Notes: a model not told the origin generated them from the letters alone. A DNA stretch of 64,000 nt from TH5896 sp049578985 (GCA_049578985.1 JBAUMZ010000089.1:1-64000), one strand, 5' to 3'. Positions 52,937 to 61,350 are shown, counted from the first letter of the stretch. Made by a program: numbers and translations.

Positions 52937-53394
52937 GACTTAACTAAAGCAAATCAGTTATCAGGTTAATTAAACAAATTGTCAACCTTCCAAGACAAAA
53001 TGTTCAAAAAGGGTATCTTCAATTTTATAAACGATCCCCATTTTCACCAGCTAATTAGAGTAAAAAAAGCGTTCTCTTTGTTGGACGATTTAGAAATGGG
53101 TCCTTTTTTGAACTGTCAGAGATTATTAAATTGTATACGAAATTCGTCAAACATAGGCAAAACCAAATAATGTATTGAAATTCCTTTTGACACATTTTCA
53201 GCTGTTACAATATGGGGCCGTTGACTATTTTGCTATTAACAATTCCATAAATTGGTAGCTATAACCCTACCTACAACCGACAAATTACGCCATTCTGACC
53301 AAATTACGAAAACTTGAACACGTCATTAATATCATTGTAACATTCTAAGTCCAGCACAACATTTAATTTGTCCAATAATATTCTGCAGTATTGC
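52937..53394. other. Intergenic region between recombinase and tRNA-Asn, 458 nt
   Basis: AT-rich. A frame at 52979-53170 (63 codons, TTG start) has no recognisable domain and may not be a gene. TATA-like ATTTAATTTG near 53361-53370 lies about 30 nt before the tRNA and is likely its promoter. No attachment-site repeat was found by eye. Confidence 0.5.
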
Positions 53395-53504
53395 GCCGCT
53401 GTAGCTCAGCATGGTAGAGCAATTCTAGCGTGGTTTGGAAAACTCCTCTGGAGCTTAGCTGGCTGTTAACCAGTGGGTCATCAGTTCGAGTCTGATCAGC
53501 GGCG
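53395..53504 (+). tRNA. tRNA-Asn (GUU) with a 36-nt intron in the anticodon stem
   Basis: Full cloverleaf: acceptor GCCGCTG/CAGCGGC with discriminator G, D stem GCTC/GAGC with GGTA loop, anticodon loop CTGTTAA (anticodon GTT), T stem ATCAG/CTGAT with loop TTCGAGT. CCA is not encoded. The anticodon stem forms only after removing 53423-53458, giving A27-U43 and the intact CTGG/CCAG helix. This is a non-canonical 27/28 intron position. Confidence 0.95.
53423..53458 (+). other. BHB intron in tRNA-Asn (36 nt)
   Basis: Central helix GAGC (53417-53420) with GCUU (53453-53456); bulges AA|U (53421-53423) and AG|C (53457-53459); intron helix UCUAG (53424-53428) with CUGGA (53448-53452); exon helix only A53416-U53460 and U53415-G53461. 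The short exon helix is the same weak point as in carB. Confidence 0.88.
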
Positions 53505-53538
53505 CTTTGATGATTATCGCTCAGGTCGACTGCCGCCG

Positions 53539-53898
53539 TCAGAAAGATATTATGTCCAATGCTATTGCGTCTGCAAGCAAATCAAGATGTCGATTTGCGA
53601 CTACGTATCCATTCTTTATTTCATTCGATGATACCCATCTGTTGGAGGAAGAGAATAATCGTTCCTTTCTCAGCTTGTTCTCAAGTAGTTCCAAGTCCAA
53701 TTCTACTTCTTCTACCTCCCCTGTTTTCGAATACTTCATCGTGAGAATAACCTTTCTAACTAGAACTCTTCCCCCGAAGCGTTGAGAGAAATCTCTGGCA
53801 CCTTCGTCAATTTCCACTAATTTGAGTTTCATTTGAGTAGTATTGAGGGCATCTCTACTAGTAAGAAGTCGATCATCGACAAATTTATCGTAACTCAT
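53539..53898 (-). CDS. Conserved-looking hypothetical protein, 119 aa
   Basis: No domain recognised. Alpha/beta, charged: a central beta-hairpin region (RVLVRKVILTMKYSKTG) followed by an acidic helix (EVEEVELDLELLENKL) and a C-terminal helix (NRHLDLLADAIALDII). It is the last gene of a minus-strand run that includes DUF35, thiolase, LLM oxidoreductase and nucleotidyltransferase genes, 17 nt after DUF35, so it may belong to the same operon. The 3' end lies 35 nt after tRNA-Asn, on the opposite strand. Confidence 0.65.
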   Translation of the reverse strand: MSYDKFVDDRLLTSRDALNTTQMKLKLVEIDEGARDFSQRFGGRVLVRKVILTMKYSKTGEVEEVELDLELLENKLRKERLFSSSNRWVSSNEIKNGYVVANRHLDLLADAIALDIISF

Positions 53899-53915
53899 GA
53901 CTCGCTTTAGCTACT

Positions 53916-54296
53916 TTATTTATTCATCGTATATGAATCAAACCCATCCATTGTTCTGAAACGGAAATGGATCTTTCCATCGGGAGATGCTCCTGTTGCC
54001 ACCAATTCTACCGCTGCCCCAGCGGCAATCCCTCTTCCTTCTAACACCGAACCCAATAACAAGATCCCATCCATATCTATTAGTGCTACAATTACCTCGC
54101 CTTCCTCTAGCCAGGATCTGCTAAATTCTACGATCCTTCCGAGTTTGCCAGCATTAGCTGTTGATGTTCTTCGATAGCAAGAAGGACAGTATTCGTACGG
54201 CGGCCAAATCTTCTTCTTGCAAGACGTACAATAAGAAATCACAAACGCGCCTTTTTTTAGTTGATTCATGAAATGTCGCATTAAATAGTACTCCAA
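53916..54296 (-). CDS. DUF35 Zn-ribbon/OB-fold protein (thiolase partner)
   Basis: 126 aa. N-terminal zinc ribbon (CTSCKKKIWPPYEYCPSC, residues about 23-40) and OB fold (KLGRIVEFSRSWLEEGEVIVALIDMDG and LLGSVLE). These proteins bind thiolase or HMG-CoA synthase and shuttle acyl-CoA intermediates between active sites. It is separated from the upstream thiolase gene by three bases, matching the usual thiolase-DUF35 pairing in archaea. Confidence 0.9.
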   Translation of the reverse strand: MEYYLMRHFMNQLKKGAFVISYCTSCKKKIWPPYEYCPSCYRRTSTANAGKLGRIVEFSRSWLEEGEVIVALIDMDGILLLGSVLEGRGIAAGAAVELVATGASPDGKIHFRFRTMDGFDSYTMNK

Positions 54297-54299
54297 ATT

Positions 54300-55400
54300 T
54301 CACGAACGGAGGATCATTATTGTTGCTGAGGTCCCTGCTGCTGCAAGATTATGAACTAGTCCTACGTTACAATCACCCACCTGACGTATTCCTGCCTCAT
54401 GCCTTAACTGACATACAATTTCGCAAACTTGGGCGATCCCGGTTGCGCCGATCGGATGACCTGATCCGAGAATTCCACCTCTGGGGTTTATTGTAATATT
54501 TCCGTCTAGAGCATACGATGCTCCTTTTCCTGTTCTCGCAAACCCCAAATCTTCATATGCCATGATTTCCATTATTGTAAATGCATCATGAATTTCTGCT
54601 ACCTGAATATCTGAGGGTTTCACTTTCGCCATTTCATAGGCGTGTGCCGCTGCCAGTTTACTTGAACCGTTCTTAAAGATGCCTGGAATAGCGCGCGCTA
54701 CGCTTGCACAGTTGGTTTGCTGTCCTATTCCGTCTATCCAGACAGGCTGAAGATCAAGATTTCTGGCAAGATCCTCGGAGACTAGTAACAGGCTAGCAGC
54801 CCCGGCGCAAAGTGCACCGCAATCTAGCAACTTAATTGGCTCGACAAGCTTTCTAGAAATTAATACGTCTTCAAGCGAAATTGGCTCGTTGAACATAGCA
54901 TTCGGATTATTTACTGCCGATAATCTATTCTTGACCGCTATGGCTCCCATATCCTCTTCAGTGGTCCCATACTCTCGCATATGCATTTTGGCAAAAATCG
55001 ATGCCCAATATATCGGGGAAGTAAAATTACCTCGGGATACATCCCAGATGAGCTTGGAACCAGGGCTGTTACGTAGCTCTGCACCAACTACTAGAATTGA
55101 ATCACATAGTCCTGAAGAAATGTAGGAATAAGCAGCTGATAATGCGACAGTACCCGAATTACAAAGATTATCAATCCTGCATGTAATTTTGGGAATTACG
55201 CCTAACATTTCGGACGCGATTGCTCCGCTGTAAAGATCATTAGAACAGCTTGAAAACAATAAGCCCTCTATCTTATTTGCTGTTATTTTTGAAGATCTCA
55301 AAATTTCCATAGCTGGCTCGCAAGCCAAATCATAAACCGATTTGTCTGTTAGTTTTCGAAATTTGGTGGTAGCATAGTCTACAATTGCAACTTTATTCAT
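54300..55400 (-). CDS. Thiolase-family acyltransferase (SCPx-like)
   Basis: 366 aa. Active-site Cys80 in RIDNLCNSGTVALSAA, His in AEIHDAFTIMEI, and the terminal GSGHPIGATG and HNLAAAGTSA motifs define the archaeal acetyl-CoA acetyltransferase / sterol-carrier-protein-type thiolase. Reaction is acyl-CoA condensation or cleavage; with DUF35 the direction toward acetoacetyl-CoA in the mevalonate route or the reverse in the hydroxybutyrate route is possible. HMG-CoA synthase, its usual partner, is not next to it. The start overlaps the LLM oxidoreductase stop by eight bases. Confidence 0.88.
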   Translation of the reverse strand: MNKVAIVDYATTKFRKLTDKSVYDLACEPAMEILRSSKITANKIEGLLFSSCSNDLYSGAIASEMLGVIPKITCRIDNLCNSGTVALSAAYSYISSGLCDSILVVGAELRNSPGSKLIWDVSRGNFTSPIYWASIFAKMHMREYGTTEEDMGAIAVKNRLSAVNNPNAMFNEPISLEDVLISRKLVEPIKLLDCGALCAGAASLLLVSEDLARNLDLQPVWIDGIGQQTNCASVARAIPGIFKNGSSKLAAAHAYEMAKVKPSDIQVAEIHDAFTIMEIMAYEDLGFARTGKGASYALDGNITINPRGGILGSGHPIGATGIAQVCEIVCQLRHEAGIRQVGDCNVGLVHNLAAAGTSATIMILRS

Positions 55401-56394
55401 TTGAGAAAGTCTCCAATAATTTGATGAATGATTTCTGAGTATCTTCTCCTCCTACGGGATTGATTTGTAATATAGGAAGTGTTATTCCTGTAGAGATAAA
55501 TCTTTGCATCGAGCGTCTGCCTTGCTCGGAATCACCGCAAATAGTAATTTCGTCCAGGAATTTGTCAGAAACAATTTTAGAAGCTGCATCAAGTCCTCTC
55601 TTGTTGTACTCTTCAACAATACTTTCTGTCTCATTCGCAAAACCAGAGTTTGAAATAAGTTTCCGGTAATATACTCCCACCGAGATATAAAACGCCAGCG
55701 TCTTTGCTGCTCGCATTCTTGCCTTATCAGGATACTCATCAGAGATTGAGCATACGAATGCCGAGGCCAATTCGAACGGCCTCATTATTTCTCTTCTTAT
55801 TTTTTGAACTGTGGACCTCAATTCATTAAATGGTCTCAAGTATAGTAGTAAACCCTCTGCGACCGAGAGGGAGAGTGTTATCATTAGCGGATTTACCGCA
55901 GCTAAAAATATAGGAATAGAACTCCGGACAGGAGGATGCAAAAGTCTAAAATTCGAAACATTGAAGAATTTGCCCCTGAAGGATACCGGATTTCCTGTCC
56001 AGATGAGTCGGAGGAGAGTAACCATCTCCTTCATCCTAGCAAGTGGTTTATCGAAAGTTAATCCATGCCAATCTTCAATGATTGCATTGGTGCTTACTCC
56101 CAGTCCCAACAAAGTTCGGTTCCCAGAGAGGAGATCAAGAGTGATCCCGCCCATTGCTATAGTAGAAGGGGTTCGTGAATAGATGTTGAGTATTGCTGTT
56201 CCTAATTTCGGACGGCGGGCTACTTGAGAAATCGCTCCTAGTGTGCTGAATGCTTCTCGTCCCCAGGTTTCAGGTACCCAGAGAGAATGAACATTCTTAT
56301 ATCCATTTGCTAGACGAGAAAATCTCAAGATCTCATCGATGGAAAGGAGAGTCCCAAGGCTGTATCCTGTTTTGATTCCTCCACAAGAATACAA
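55393..56394 (-). CDS. LLM-class (F420- or flavin-dependent) oxidoreductase
   Basis: 333 aa luciferase-like TIM barrel. Landmarks: GYSLGTLLSIDEILRFSRLA, VPETWGREAFSTLGAIS, LGTAILNIYSRTPSTIAMGG, LLSGNRTLLGLGVS, then KEMVTLLRLIWTGNPVSFRGKFF. These match archaeal F420-dependent reductases of the methylene-tetrahydromethanopterin reductase type, although the actual substrate is unknown in Nitrososphaeria. The C-terminal ~45 residues (SEQGRRSMQRFISTGITLPI) are standard. It abuts the nucleotidyltransferase gene (adjacent bases) and overlaps the thiolase gene, so the three form one operon. Confidence 0.87.
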   Translation of the reverse strand: MYSCGGIKTGYSLGTLLSIDEILRFSRLANGYKNVHSLWVPETWGREAFSTLGAISQVARRPKLGTAILNIYSRTPSTIAMGGITLDLLSGNRTLLGLGVSTNAIIEDWHGLTFDKPLARMKEMVTLLRLIWTGNPVSFRGKFFNVSNFRLLHPPVRSSIPIFLAAVNPLMITLSLSVAEGLLLYLRPFNELRSTVQKIRREIMRPFELASAFVCSISDEYPDKARMRAAKTLAFYISVGVYYRKLISNSGFANETESIVEEYNKRGLDAASKIVSDKFLDEITICGDSEQGRRSMQRFISTGITLPILQINPVGGEDTQKSFIKLLETFSNE

Positions 56395-57108
56395 CTAGTT
56401 CCCTCGTGAAACTAATTGGGAACTCTGAATTTCCTTGGTAGCCTCGTCCATATCTTTATGCGAATCAACCGATCTCCAAAAGGAAGTGGAAAATGTAACT
56501 CCCTTTAAATTTCGGTCTTTTGCCATGATGGGCAAAGCTGATGTTTCTATGTTTCCATGGTCGGGTAGATAATCGAAGACATTGTTAGTAAAAAAATAGA
56601 CCCCCGCATTAATCCATTTGTCATTGATTTGAGGTTTCTCAACAAAGCCAGTAACAAGGCCGTTCTTATCCAATTCAATAACACCATACGGACTTTTCAA
56701 CGGCACTAGGGCTAGTGCAGATGTTTTGGTGTGTTTTAGAACATTCGGATCTAAGTCTGTCAAAATATCGCCATTTACCATAAAGAATCCTTCATTTTTA
56801 GAACTGTTGATCAGGATTCTAGCATTCTTAAGGGCTCCGCCAGTTCCGAGTGGCTCCTCTTCTACAGCATAACCAACTCTTACACCGAATCTGTTTCCGC
56901 TTCCGACGTAATCAATAATGCGTTCCTTAAGGTATCCTACACATATAACAATCTCATCGATTTCATGATTTTTGAACCATCTGATTTGCCATTCTATTAT
57001 CGGTCGGTCGCAAACTTCTATCATAGGTTTTGGCCTCTCATCGGTAATTGGTCTAAGTCTTTTTCCTAGCCCCCCAGCAAGTATAACGCCTTTCACGTTA
57101 AGATACAA
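56395..57108 (-). CDS. Sugar nucleotidyltransferase (mannose-1-P guanylyl-/glucose-1-P thymidylyl-type)
   Basis: 237 aa. Begins GVILAGGLGKRLRPITDERPKPM (nucleotide-binding GxGxR and the PKP lysine), then FMVNGDILTDLD with the metal-binding Asp and the GVIELDKNGLVTGFVEKP and NAGVYFF stretches. It makes an NDP-sugar for glycans or S-layer modification. The short length lacks the left-handed beta-helix of longer homologues. Base and sugar are not deducible. First gene of the minus-strand run that continues into the LLM and thiolase genes. Confidence 0.87.
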   Translation of the reverse strand: MYLNVKGVILAGGLGKRLRPITDERPKPMIEVCDRPIIEWQIRWFKNHEIDEIVICVGYLKERIIDYVGSGNRFGVRVGYAVEEEPLGTGGALKNARILINSSKNEGFFMVNGDILTDLDPNVLKHTKTSALALVPLKSPYGVIELDKNGLVTGFVEKPQINDKWINAGVYFFTNNVFDYLPDHGNIETSALPIMAKDRNLKGVTFSTSFWRSVDSHKDMDEATKEIQSSQLVSRGN

Positions 57109-57256
57109 CTCCTTTTAATCAATTAAATGCTATGCTTGAGGCAGTTCATACACAATTATTTATTGGTGCTACTGGAGGAAGAATGACATCTTTCAAAACT
57201 CGAGATTTGAAATATAAAGAATATCTAGTTTAAATATGCTCCCAATCAAACATTTA

Positions 57257-57820
57257 CTACGTTATTCCGGCTTCTCTAGAATAGATGTATAACCCATCGA
57301 GAAAAACCCGTTGGTCCTTGCCCTTTATTTTTGTTGATGACTCAATATTTGCAGCGGTCTGGGACACGTCTTCAATACTCGGTCCAGTTACCAATACGTC
57401 ATCGCCGCTTGTCTTCACTTTTGTATTACTGCCCACTATCATGGCTATTCTTGGTGCTCTTTCCCCAAAAATATTTTCCACATGTACCTCAGATCCTTTT
57501 ACCTTAACAGAAATGGGAAAATGCGCAAATACAATTTTTAATCGATAAGTGTAACCTTGCTCTACCCCACTGATCATATTGTTCAAAATACTCTTTGCAG
57601 TGTTAATGATCGCAAAATCTTTCTTTCTCTTCCCATACGAGGAAATCCTAATGCTATCTTGAACAATGTCCACCCTTATCGGAATTTTAGACAAATCTCT
57701 TCTAAGGATCCCTAGCTTTCCACTCACTTGGATATGGTTTTCTTCTTTAGATACAGTTACCTCTGATGGTATCGTAAGTTCAACACTCATTTTCTCAACC
57801 GGTATTTTTTCAGTACACAT
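57257..57820 (-). CDS. rpl6: 50S ribosomal protein L6
   Basis: 187 aa, two L6 repeats: VSGKLGILRRDLSKIPI and the C-terminal YRLKIVFAHFPISVKVKGSEV. The start overlaps the S8 stop by 11 bases. It is the last gene of the ribosomal operon here. In many archaea L32e, L19e, L18, S5, L30 and L15 follow, but not in this window. Confidence 0.96.
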   Translation of the reverse strand: MCTEKIPVEKMSVELTIPSEVTVSKEENHIQVSGKLGILRRDLSKIPIRVDIVQDSIRISSYGKRKKDFAIINTAKSILNNMISGVEQGYTYRLKIVFAHFPISVKVKGSEVHVENIFGERAPRIAMIVGSNTKVKTSGDDVLVTGPSIEDVSQTAANIESSTKIKGKDQRVFLDGLYIYSREAGIT

Positions 57821-58202
57821 ACCCCACTAGGACTCCACCTAAACCAAGTTGTTGGGCTTCATGATGCGACATAACCCCTTTACTTGTTGAGACAATTAAT
57901 ACACCCATGCTAAATGCAGGTAAGTATCGTCTTTCCCAGTCAAGATAACCATTCTTCCTTACGCTATACTTTGGAGTAACTATTCCACATTTGTTTATAG
58001 CAGCTAGAAGTTGGATGCGAAACTTCCCCGCTCTACCATCGTCAATTTGTTCAAACTCGCCGACGAAATGATTTTTCTGCATAACACGCAAGACTTCACT
58101 AGTGAATCTGGACGCCGGCACAACTATACACTCCTTTTTTCTTCTAGATTCGTTATTATATAGTGTATTCAGCAAATTCGCTAAAACATTTAAAGCAGGC
58201 AT
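57810..58202 (-). CDS. rps8: 30S ribosomal protein S8
   Basis: 130 aa. Starts MPALNVLANLLNTLYNNE, the archaeal S8 pattern, and ends STSKGVMSHHEAQQLGLGGVLVGYVY, the 16S-binding hairpin. S14 lies 22 nt upstream in the operon. Confidence 0.97.
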   Translation of the reverse strand: MPALNVLANLLNTLYNNESRRKKECIVVPASRFTSEVLRVMQKNHFVGEFEQIDDGRAGKFRIQLLAAINKCGIVTPKYSVRKNGYLDWERRYLPAFSMGVLIVSTSKGVMSHHEAQQLGLGGVLVGYVY

Positions 58203-58224
58203 TTGACCATCTCCATCCTCCTAA

Positions 58225-58404
58225 TCATTCGTACTTGTAAAAGCCCAAGTGCTGGGCAACCTCTCTAAAACACTGTCTGCATAGGAACAATTTGTACTGT
58301 TGTATCAATCCATTATACGCACCACATCTCTTGCACCACCTCGAACCCTTACCATGGGTAATTTTTTTCCTCTTAGTAAGCTCATAATCTCTAGGTTTTG
58401 GCAT
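58225..58404 (-). CDS. rps14: 30S ribosomal protein S14 (zinc-binding form)
   Basis: 59 aa. ATG at 58402-58404, stop TGA at 58225-58227. It carries MPKPRDYELTKRKK at the start, CKRCG and CRQC knuckles for zinc, and ends FREVAQHLGFYKYE. The first base of the ATG is shared with the last base of the L5 stop region (58404). Confidence 0.95.
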   Translation of the reverse strand: MPKPRDYELTKRKKITHGKGSRWCKRCGAYNGLIQQYKLFLCRQCFREVAQHLGFYKYE

Positions 58405-58925
58405 TATGAAACTTCAACTCCAAATCCGCTTGTAAAGAATTCAATTGCTCCATCCTTGCCAATCCGATGACCTTTGCCGATCTTACTCTTAATTCTTTTC
58501 TTAGAAATACTGTAGCCTGGCCGTACCAAACTAACGCAAACATTCATACCAAAAATTCCAATATCAGGGTTGTATTTCGTACCCGGGATATCTATGTGTT
58601 CACGTATGCCAATAGAGATGTTGCCATAATTGTCGAAGGAATTGATATTCATCTTATTGCCTTTAGCTTCCAGACATCTTTTCAAGAAATCAGTTGCATC
58701 CCTTCTTCTCAGTGTCACCATTGCTCCAATTGGTTCTCCTTGGTGGATTCCAAAATCTCGCAGGTTCTTTTTTGCCGTTGTCACCGTCGGAATTTTTCCA
58801 GTTAGATCCTCTAATCCATGCTTCGCTCTTTCAACAGGCTCTCCCGATTTTCCAACACCGATATTTATAACGACCTTCCCCACCGAAATCCTTCTCATTA
58901 TATTTTCCGAATTCGAAATATTCAT
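58404..58925 (-). CDS. rpl5: 50S ribosomal protein L5
   Basis: 173 aa. Recognised by KVVINIGVGKSGEPVERA, TTAKKNLRDFGIHQGEPIGAMVTLRR, SIGIREHIDIPGTKYNPDIGIFGMNVCV and a lysine-rich tail (KRIKSKIGKGHRI). Binds 5S rRNA. Follows S4e after five bases in the operon. Confidence 0.97.
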   Translation of the reverse strand: MNISNSENIMRRISVGKVVINIGVGKSGEPVERAKHGLEDLTGKIPTVTTAKKNLRDFGIHQGEPIGAMVTLRRRDATDFLKRCLEAKGNKMNINSFDNYGNISIGIREHIDIPGTKYNPDIGIFGMNVCVSLVRPGYSISKKRIKSKIGKGHRIGKDGAIEFFTSGFGVEVS

Positions 58926-58930
58926 ATCTT

Positions 58931-59650
58931 TTAACTCACCTGAATTATTGGCACTTCATCACCGACCGGCATGACCATCTGCACCGGTAATTCAACTGAC
59001 CTGTCACCGAATGAAATTACCGTTCTCCTAGGCAATGAGAAAAGACCTTCACGAATTTCTTCAATTTTTCCAATAGCCCCTGCATTCTCGCCTTTTGTAA
59101 CAAGGACTACCGAACCTTTCTCTAATTTCATATATGACTTGACCTTCTTAGTAGAGAGATCGAACAAACATGAATCCCCTACGGAATACTGCTCGTTCGC
59201 AATCATAGTTTTACCGTCATGGAAACCATATTGTGTTTTTTCCCCTTTAATCGTTTTTCTAAGTGTTACCCTTAGTAGTTTCAGGCTCCTCTCGGTCTGT
59301 TTAGAAAGAAGAACTGGGACCAAGAGATTCCTGTTCTTCGGTACTAAACGGAACGCCTGTGATAAAGGAATCAATTCTATAATATCCATCAAGCCTACCG
59401 GCCATCCAATGTTTCTCCTCACCACTCCATCTACAGATACCTTACCATCATTGAGCATCCTTTTTACTTCGTCCATGCTCTGACCTACCCTTAATACATC
59501 TCTAATCAGAATCCCAAGAGGATAACAAACAGTCTTCGGGTGTGGTCCTGGCCTTGCACGGACAACAAATTGGCCGTGCTTTCGTCTTACCTTCCAAAAC
59601 GACGGGGCACATTGTCTCTTGACGGTAGTACCTCCTCCCTTCTTTGCCAA
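58931..59650 (-). CDS. rps4e: 30S ribosomal protein S4e
   Basis: 239 aa. N-terminal tail, then an S4-type RNA-binding domain (YPLGILIRDVLRVGQSMDEVKRMLNDGKVSVDG), then the KOW segment (KGSVVLVTKGENAGAIGKIEEI). Archaeal/eukaryotic protein in the usual slot between L24 and L5; the next gene upstream, L24, ends two bases before it. Confidence 0.96.
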   Translation of the reverse strand: MAKKGGGTTVKRQCAPSFWKVRRKHGQFVVRARPGPHPKTVCYPLGILIRDVLRVGQSMDEVKRMLNDGKVSVDGVVRRNIGWPVGLMDIIELIPLSQAFRLVPKNRNLLVPVLLSKQTERSLKLLRVTLRKTIKGEKTQYGFHDGKTMIANEQYSVGDSCLFDLSTKKVKSYMKLEKGSVVLVTKGENAGAIGKIEEIREGLFSLPRRTVISFGDRSVELPVQMVMPVGDEVPIIQVS

Positions 59651-59652
59651 CT

Positions 59653-60093
59653 CTATTTCTCTCCTCCTTTGGTAGTACTATTTCGATTATTTGTTGAACG
59701 CCGTTTATTTTGTTTCCTAACTCGAGATTTCTTTTCATCCAAATTTTTTTTCTCTGGTTCGTAAATTCTTTGAATCAGAGCTTGTCGATACTTATCATCC
59801 AAATCTAAATCAGTAATTACTACATTAGTAGAATTAATTTCTACCTTTACGTTTCCTCCACGCACCTTTTCTCTTTGGATTCCTTCAATAGCGAGACTTC
59901 CCCGCTTCATGTTAACTTTTTCAACCTTGCCTTCGATACCACTGTATTCTCCACGTATTACTTTGATTGTATCTCCGGCAATCACTCTTAGGTTGCGCCT
60001 TCCGTATTTTTCCCGTAAGGTACGCGAAAGGGGAGACCTGAGCTTGCGTTCAGCCAAGTGCTTTGGGACAACGCCTATTAAACTATTTGTCAA
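59653..60093 (-). CDS. rpl24: 50S ribosomal protein L24
   Basis: 146 aa. KOW motif GDTIKVIRGEYSGIEGKVEKV and LAIEGIQREKVRGG identify the protein. The C-terminal ~40 residues are a long, highly charged Lys/Arg/Asn tail (KKSRVRKQNKRRSTNNRNS), longer than usual and probably rRNA-binding. Confidence 0.95.
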   Translation of the reverse strand: MTNSLIGVVPKHLAERKLRSPLSRTLREKYGRRNLRVIAGDTIKVIRGEYSGIEGKVEKVNMKRGSLAIEGIQREKVRGGNVKVEINSTNVVITDLDLDDKYRQALIQRIYEPEKKNLDEKKSRVRKQNKRRSTNNRNSTTKGGEK

Positions 60094-60118
60094 TAATTTT
60101 ATCTACTCCATCCAATAT

Positions 60119-60517
60119 TCAAACGATTAGTGCAGCCAAATTTGCAATCCTCGGCCATTTTTCAGCTGCCTCTGCAGCTACCGGCCCTTTTATGTCTGTT
60201 CCCTTGATCTCACCCTCAGGAGTGACCAATACCGCAGCGTTATCTTCAAAAACCAATCTATTTCCATTTAACCTTCTGACAGGATATTTTTGCCTTATTA
60301 TTACTGCCCCAAAAATCTGCTTTCTTAACTCTGCTGGACCTTTCTTGACGGTTACGGTTACAAAGTCACCTACTGCAGCTGACGGTAATCGAGAATGTCG
60401 TCCCTTAAATCTCTTTACTTGAGCAATGCGAAGAATCTTGGCACCGGTATTATCAGCACACACTAAAGTAGCTGTCATAGGCAGCGCTCTTGTGACATAA
60501 GGCCTGAATTCTTCCAC
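60119..60517 (-). CDS. rpl14: 50S ribosomal protein L14
   Basis: 132 aa. Motifs: TLVCADNTGAKILRIAQVK, AAVGDFVTVTVKKG and ENAAVLVTPEGEIKGTDIKGP-like VFEDNAAVLVTPEGEIKG. Located between S17 and L24 as in most archaea. Confidence 0.97.
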   Translation of the reverse strand: MEEFRPYVTRALPMTATLVCADNTGAKILRIAQVKRFKGRHSRLPSAAVGDFVTVTVKKGPAELRKQIFGAVIIRQKYPVRRLNGNRLVFEDNAAVLVTPEGEIKGTDIKGPVAAEAAEKWPRIANLAALIV

Positions 60518-60553
60518 ACCTTTTGCTGAAACAGCTCTTGACTTGGAGGACGT

Positions 60554-60877
60554 CTATTGTTCCACCTCTATCACCACAAAAGCAACAGTCTTGGTCAAAG
60601 GTCGGCATTCGGCAATTCGTACCCGTTTTCCTTCAATTACATCCATACATTCGGGAACATATGCATGCATTTTTGATTTGCTTCTTTCAAACCTTTTATA
60701 TTTTGTTACCGGCCTAGAATATTGATGTTCAACTACAACCATTTTTCGAGCCTTAGCGCTAACCAAAGTACCGGAAAAAACTCGACCCCTAACTGATAGT
60801 TTACCATGATAAGGACAATTTTTATCTTCACAAGACCTCCGCGGAGGAGACACAGAAATGCCAATATTTCTAATCAT
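60554..60877 (-). CDS. rps17: 30S ribosomal protein S17
   Basis: 107 aa. CPYHGKLSVRGRVFSGTLVS, YSRPVTKYKRFERSKSKMHA and KRVRIAECRPLTKTVAFVV are family hallmarks. It follows the RNase P protein gene after three bases. Confidence 0.96.
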   Translation of the reverse strand: MIRNIGISVSPPRRSCEDKNCPYHGKLSVRGRVFSGTLVSAKARKMVVVEHQYSRPVTKYKRFERSKSKMHAYVPECMDVIEGKRVRIAECRPLTKTVAFVVIEVEQ

Positions 60878-60880
60878 AAT

Positions 60881-61147
60881 TCATCCCAAATTCTTCCTTA
60901 CAACTCGGTCCTCTGGTCTCCCTATCAGACTATTTCCACTTATAAAGCAACCGCAAGTAGGAAGGGTTAACCTAATATTAATACAACTTTTTGGCAAACT
61001 CTTCAGTACCTCACCAGATCTGAGAGTGATCATATTTCTACTTTCCTTAACAATATGTCCAGATAATCCAGAATATGGACCTGAATCGAACGTGCGGGCG
61101 AACAGTCCGACTAACTCATGGAAAATCAAATTCTCGCTTGTTATCAA
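60881..61147 (-). CDS. rnp1: Ribonuclease P protein component 1 (Rpp29/Pop4)
   Basis: 88 aa. Sm-like fold: HELVGLFARTFDSGPYSGLSG, then ESRNMITLRSGEVLKSLPKS and SLIGRPEDRVVRK, the core of archaeal Rpp29. It helps RNase P RNA bind precursor tRNA. Encoded in the ribosomal operon between L29 and S17 as in other archaea; its start overlaps the L29 stop by four bases. Confidence 0.88.
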   Translation of the reverse strand: MITSENLIFHELVGLFARTFDSGPYSGLSGHIVKESRNMITLRSGEVLKSLPKSCINIRLTLPTCGCFISGNSLIGRPEDRVVRKNLG

Positions 61148-61350
61148 TGGTTTTCGACCCTCTCAGTGAGTATAGTCTTTATTCTAGCAATATCCCTTCT
61201 GGTCCATCGAATACTCGCTGTTTCCTTCTTTAATGTACCCTTTGCGCCCTCAGATCTCAGCTTTGTTAGCTCTGAGGATAATTCATCCAGTTTCTCTGTA
61301 AGATCCCTATCATTCATTTCGCGTAATACCTTTAGCTTAATTCTACCCAT
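61144..61350 (-). CDS. rpl29: 50S ribosomal protein L29
   Basis: 68 aa, two long helices: LREMNDRDLTEKLDELSSEL, then LRSEGAKGTLKKETA and IRWTRRDIARIKTIL. It overlaps the S3 stop by eight bases. Located at the tunnel exit of the ribosome. Confidence 0.95.
   Translation of the reverse strand: MGRIKLKVLREMNDRDLTEKLDELSSELTKLRSEGAKGTLKKETASIRWTRRDIARIKTILTERVENH

Noticed and set aside
52979..53170. 63-codon plus-strand frame before tRNA-Asn
   Set aside because: No domain, TTG start, lies in AT-rich spacer; left as intergenic.
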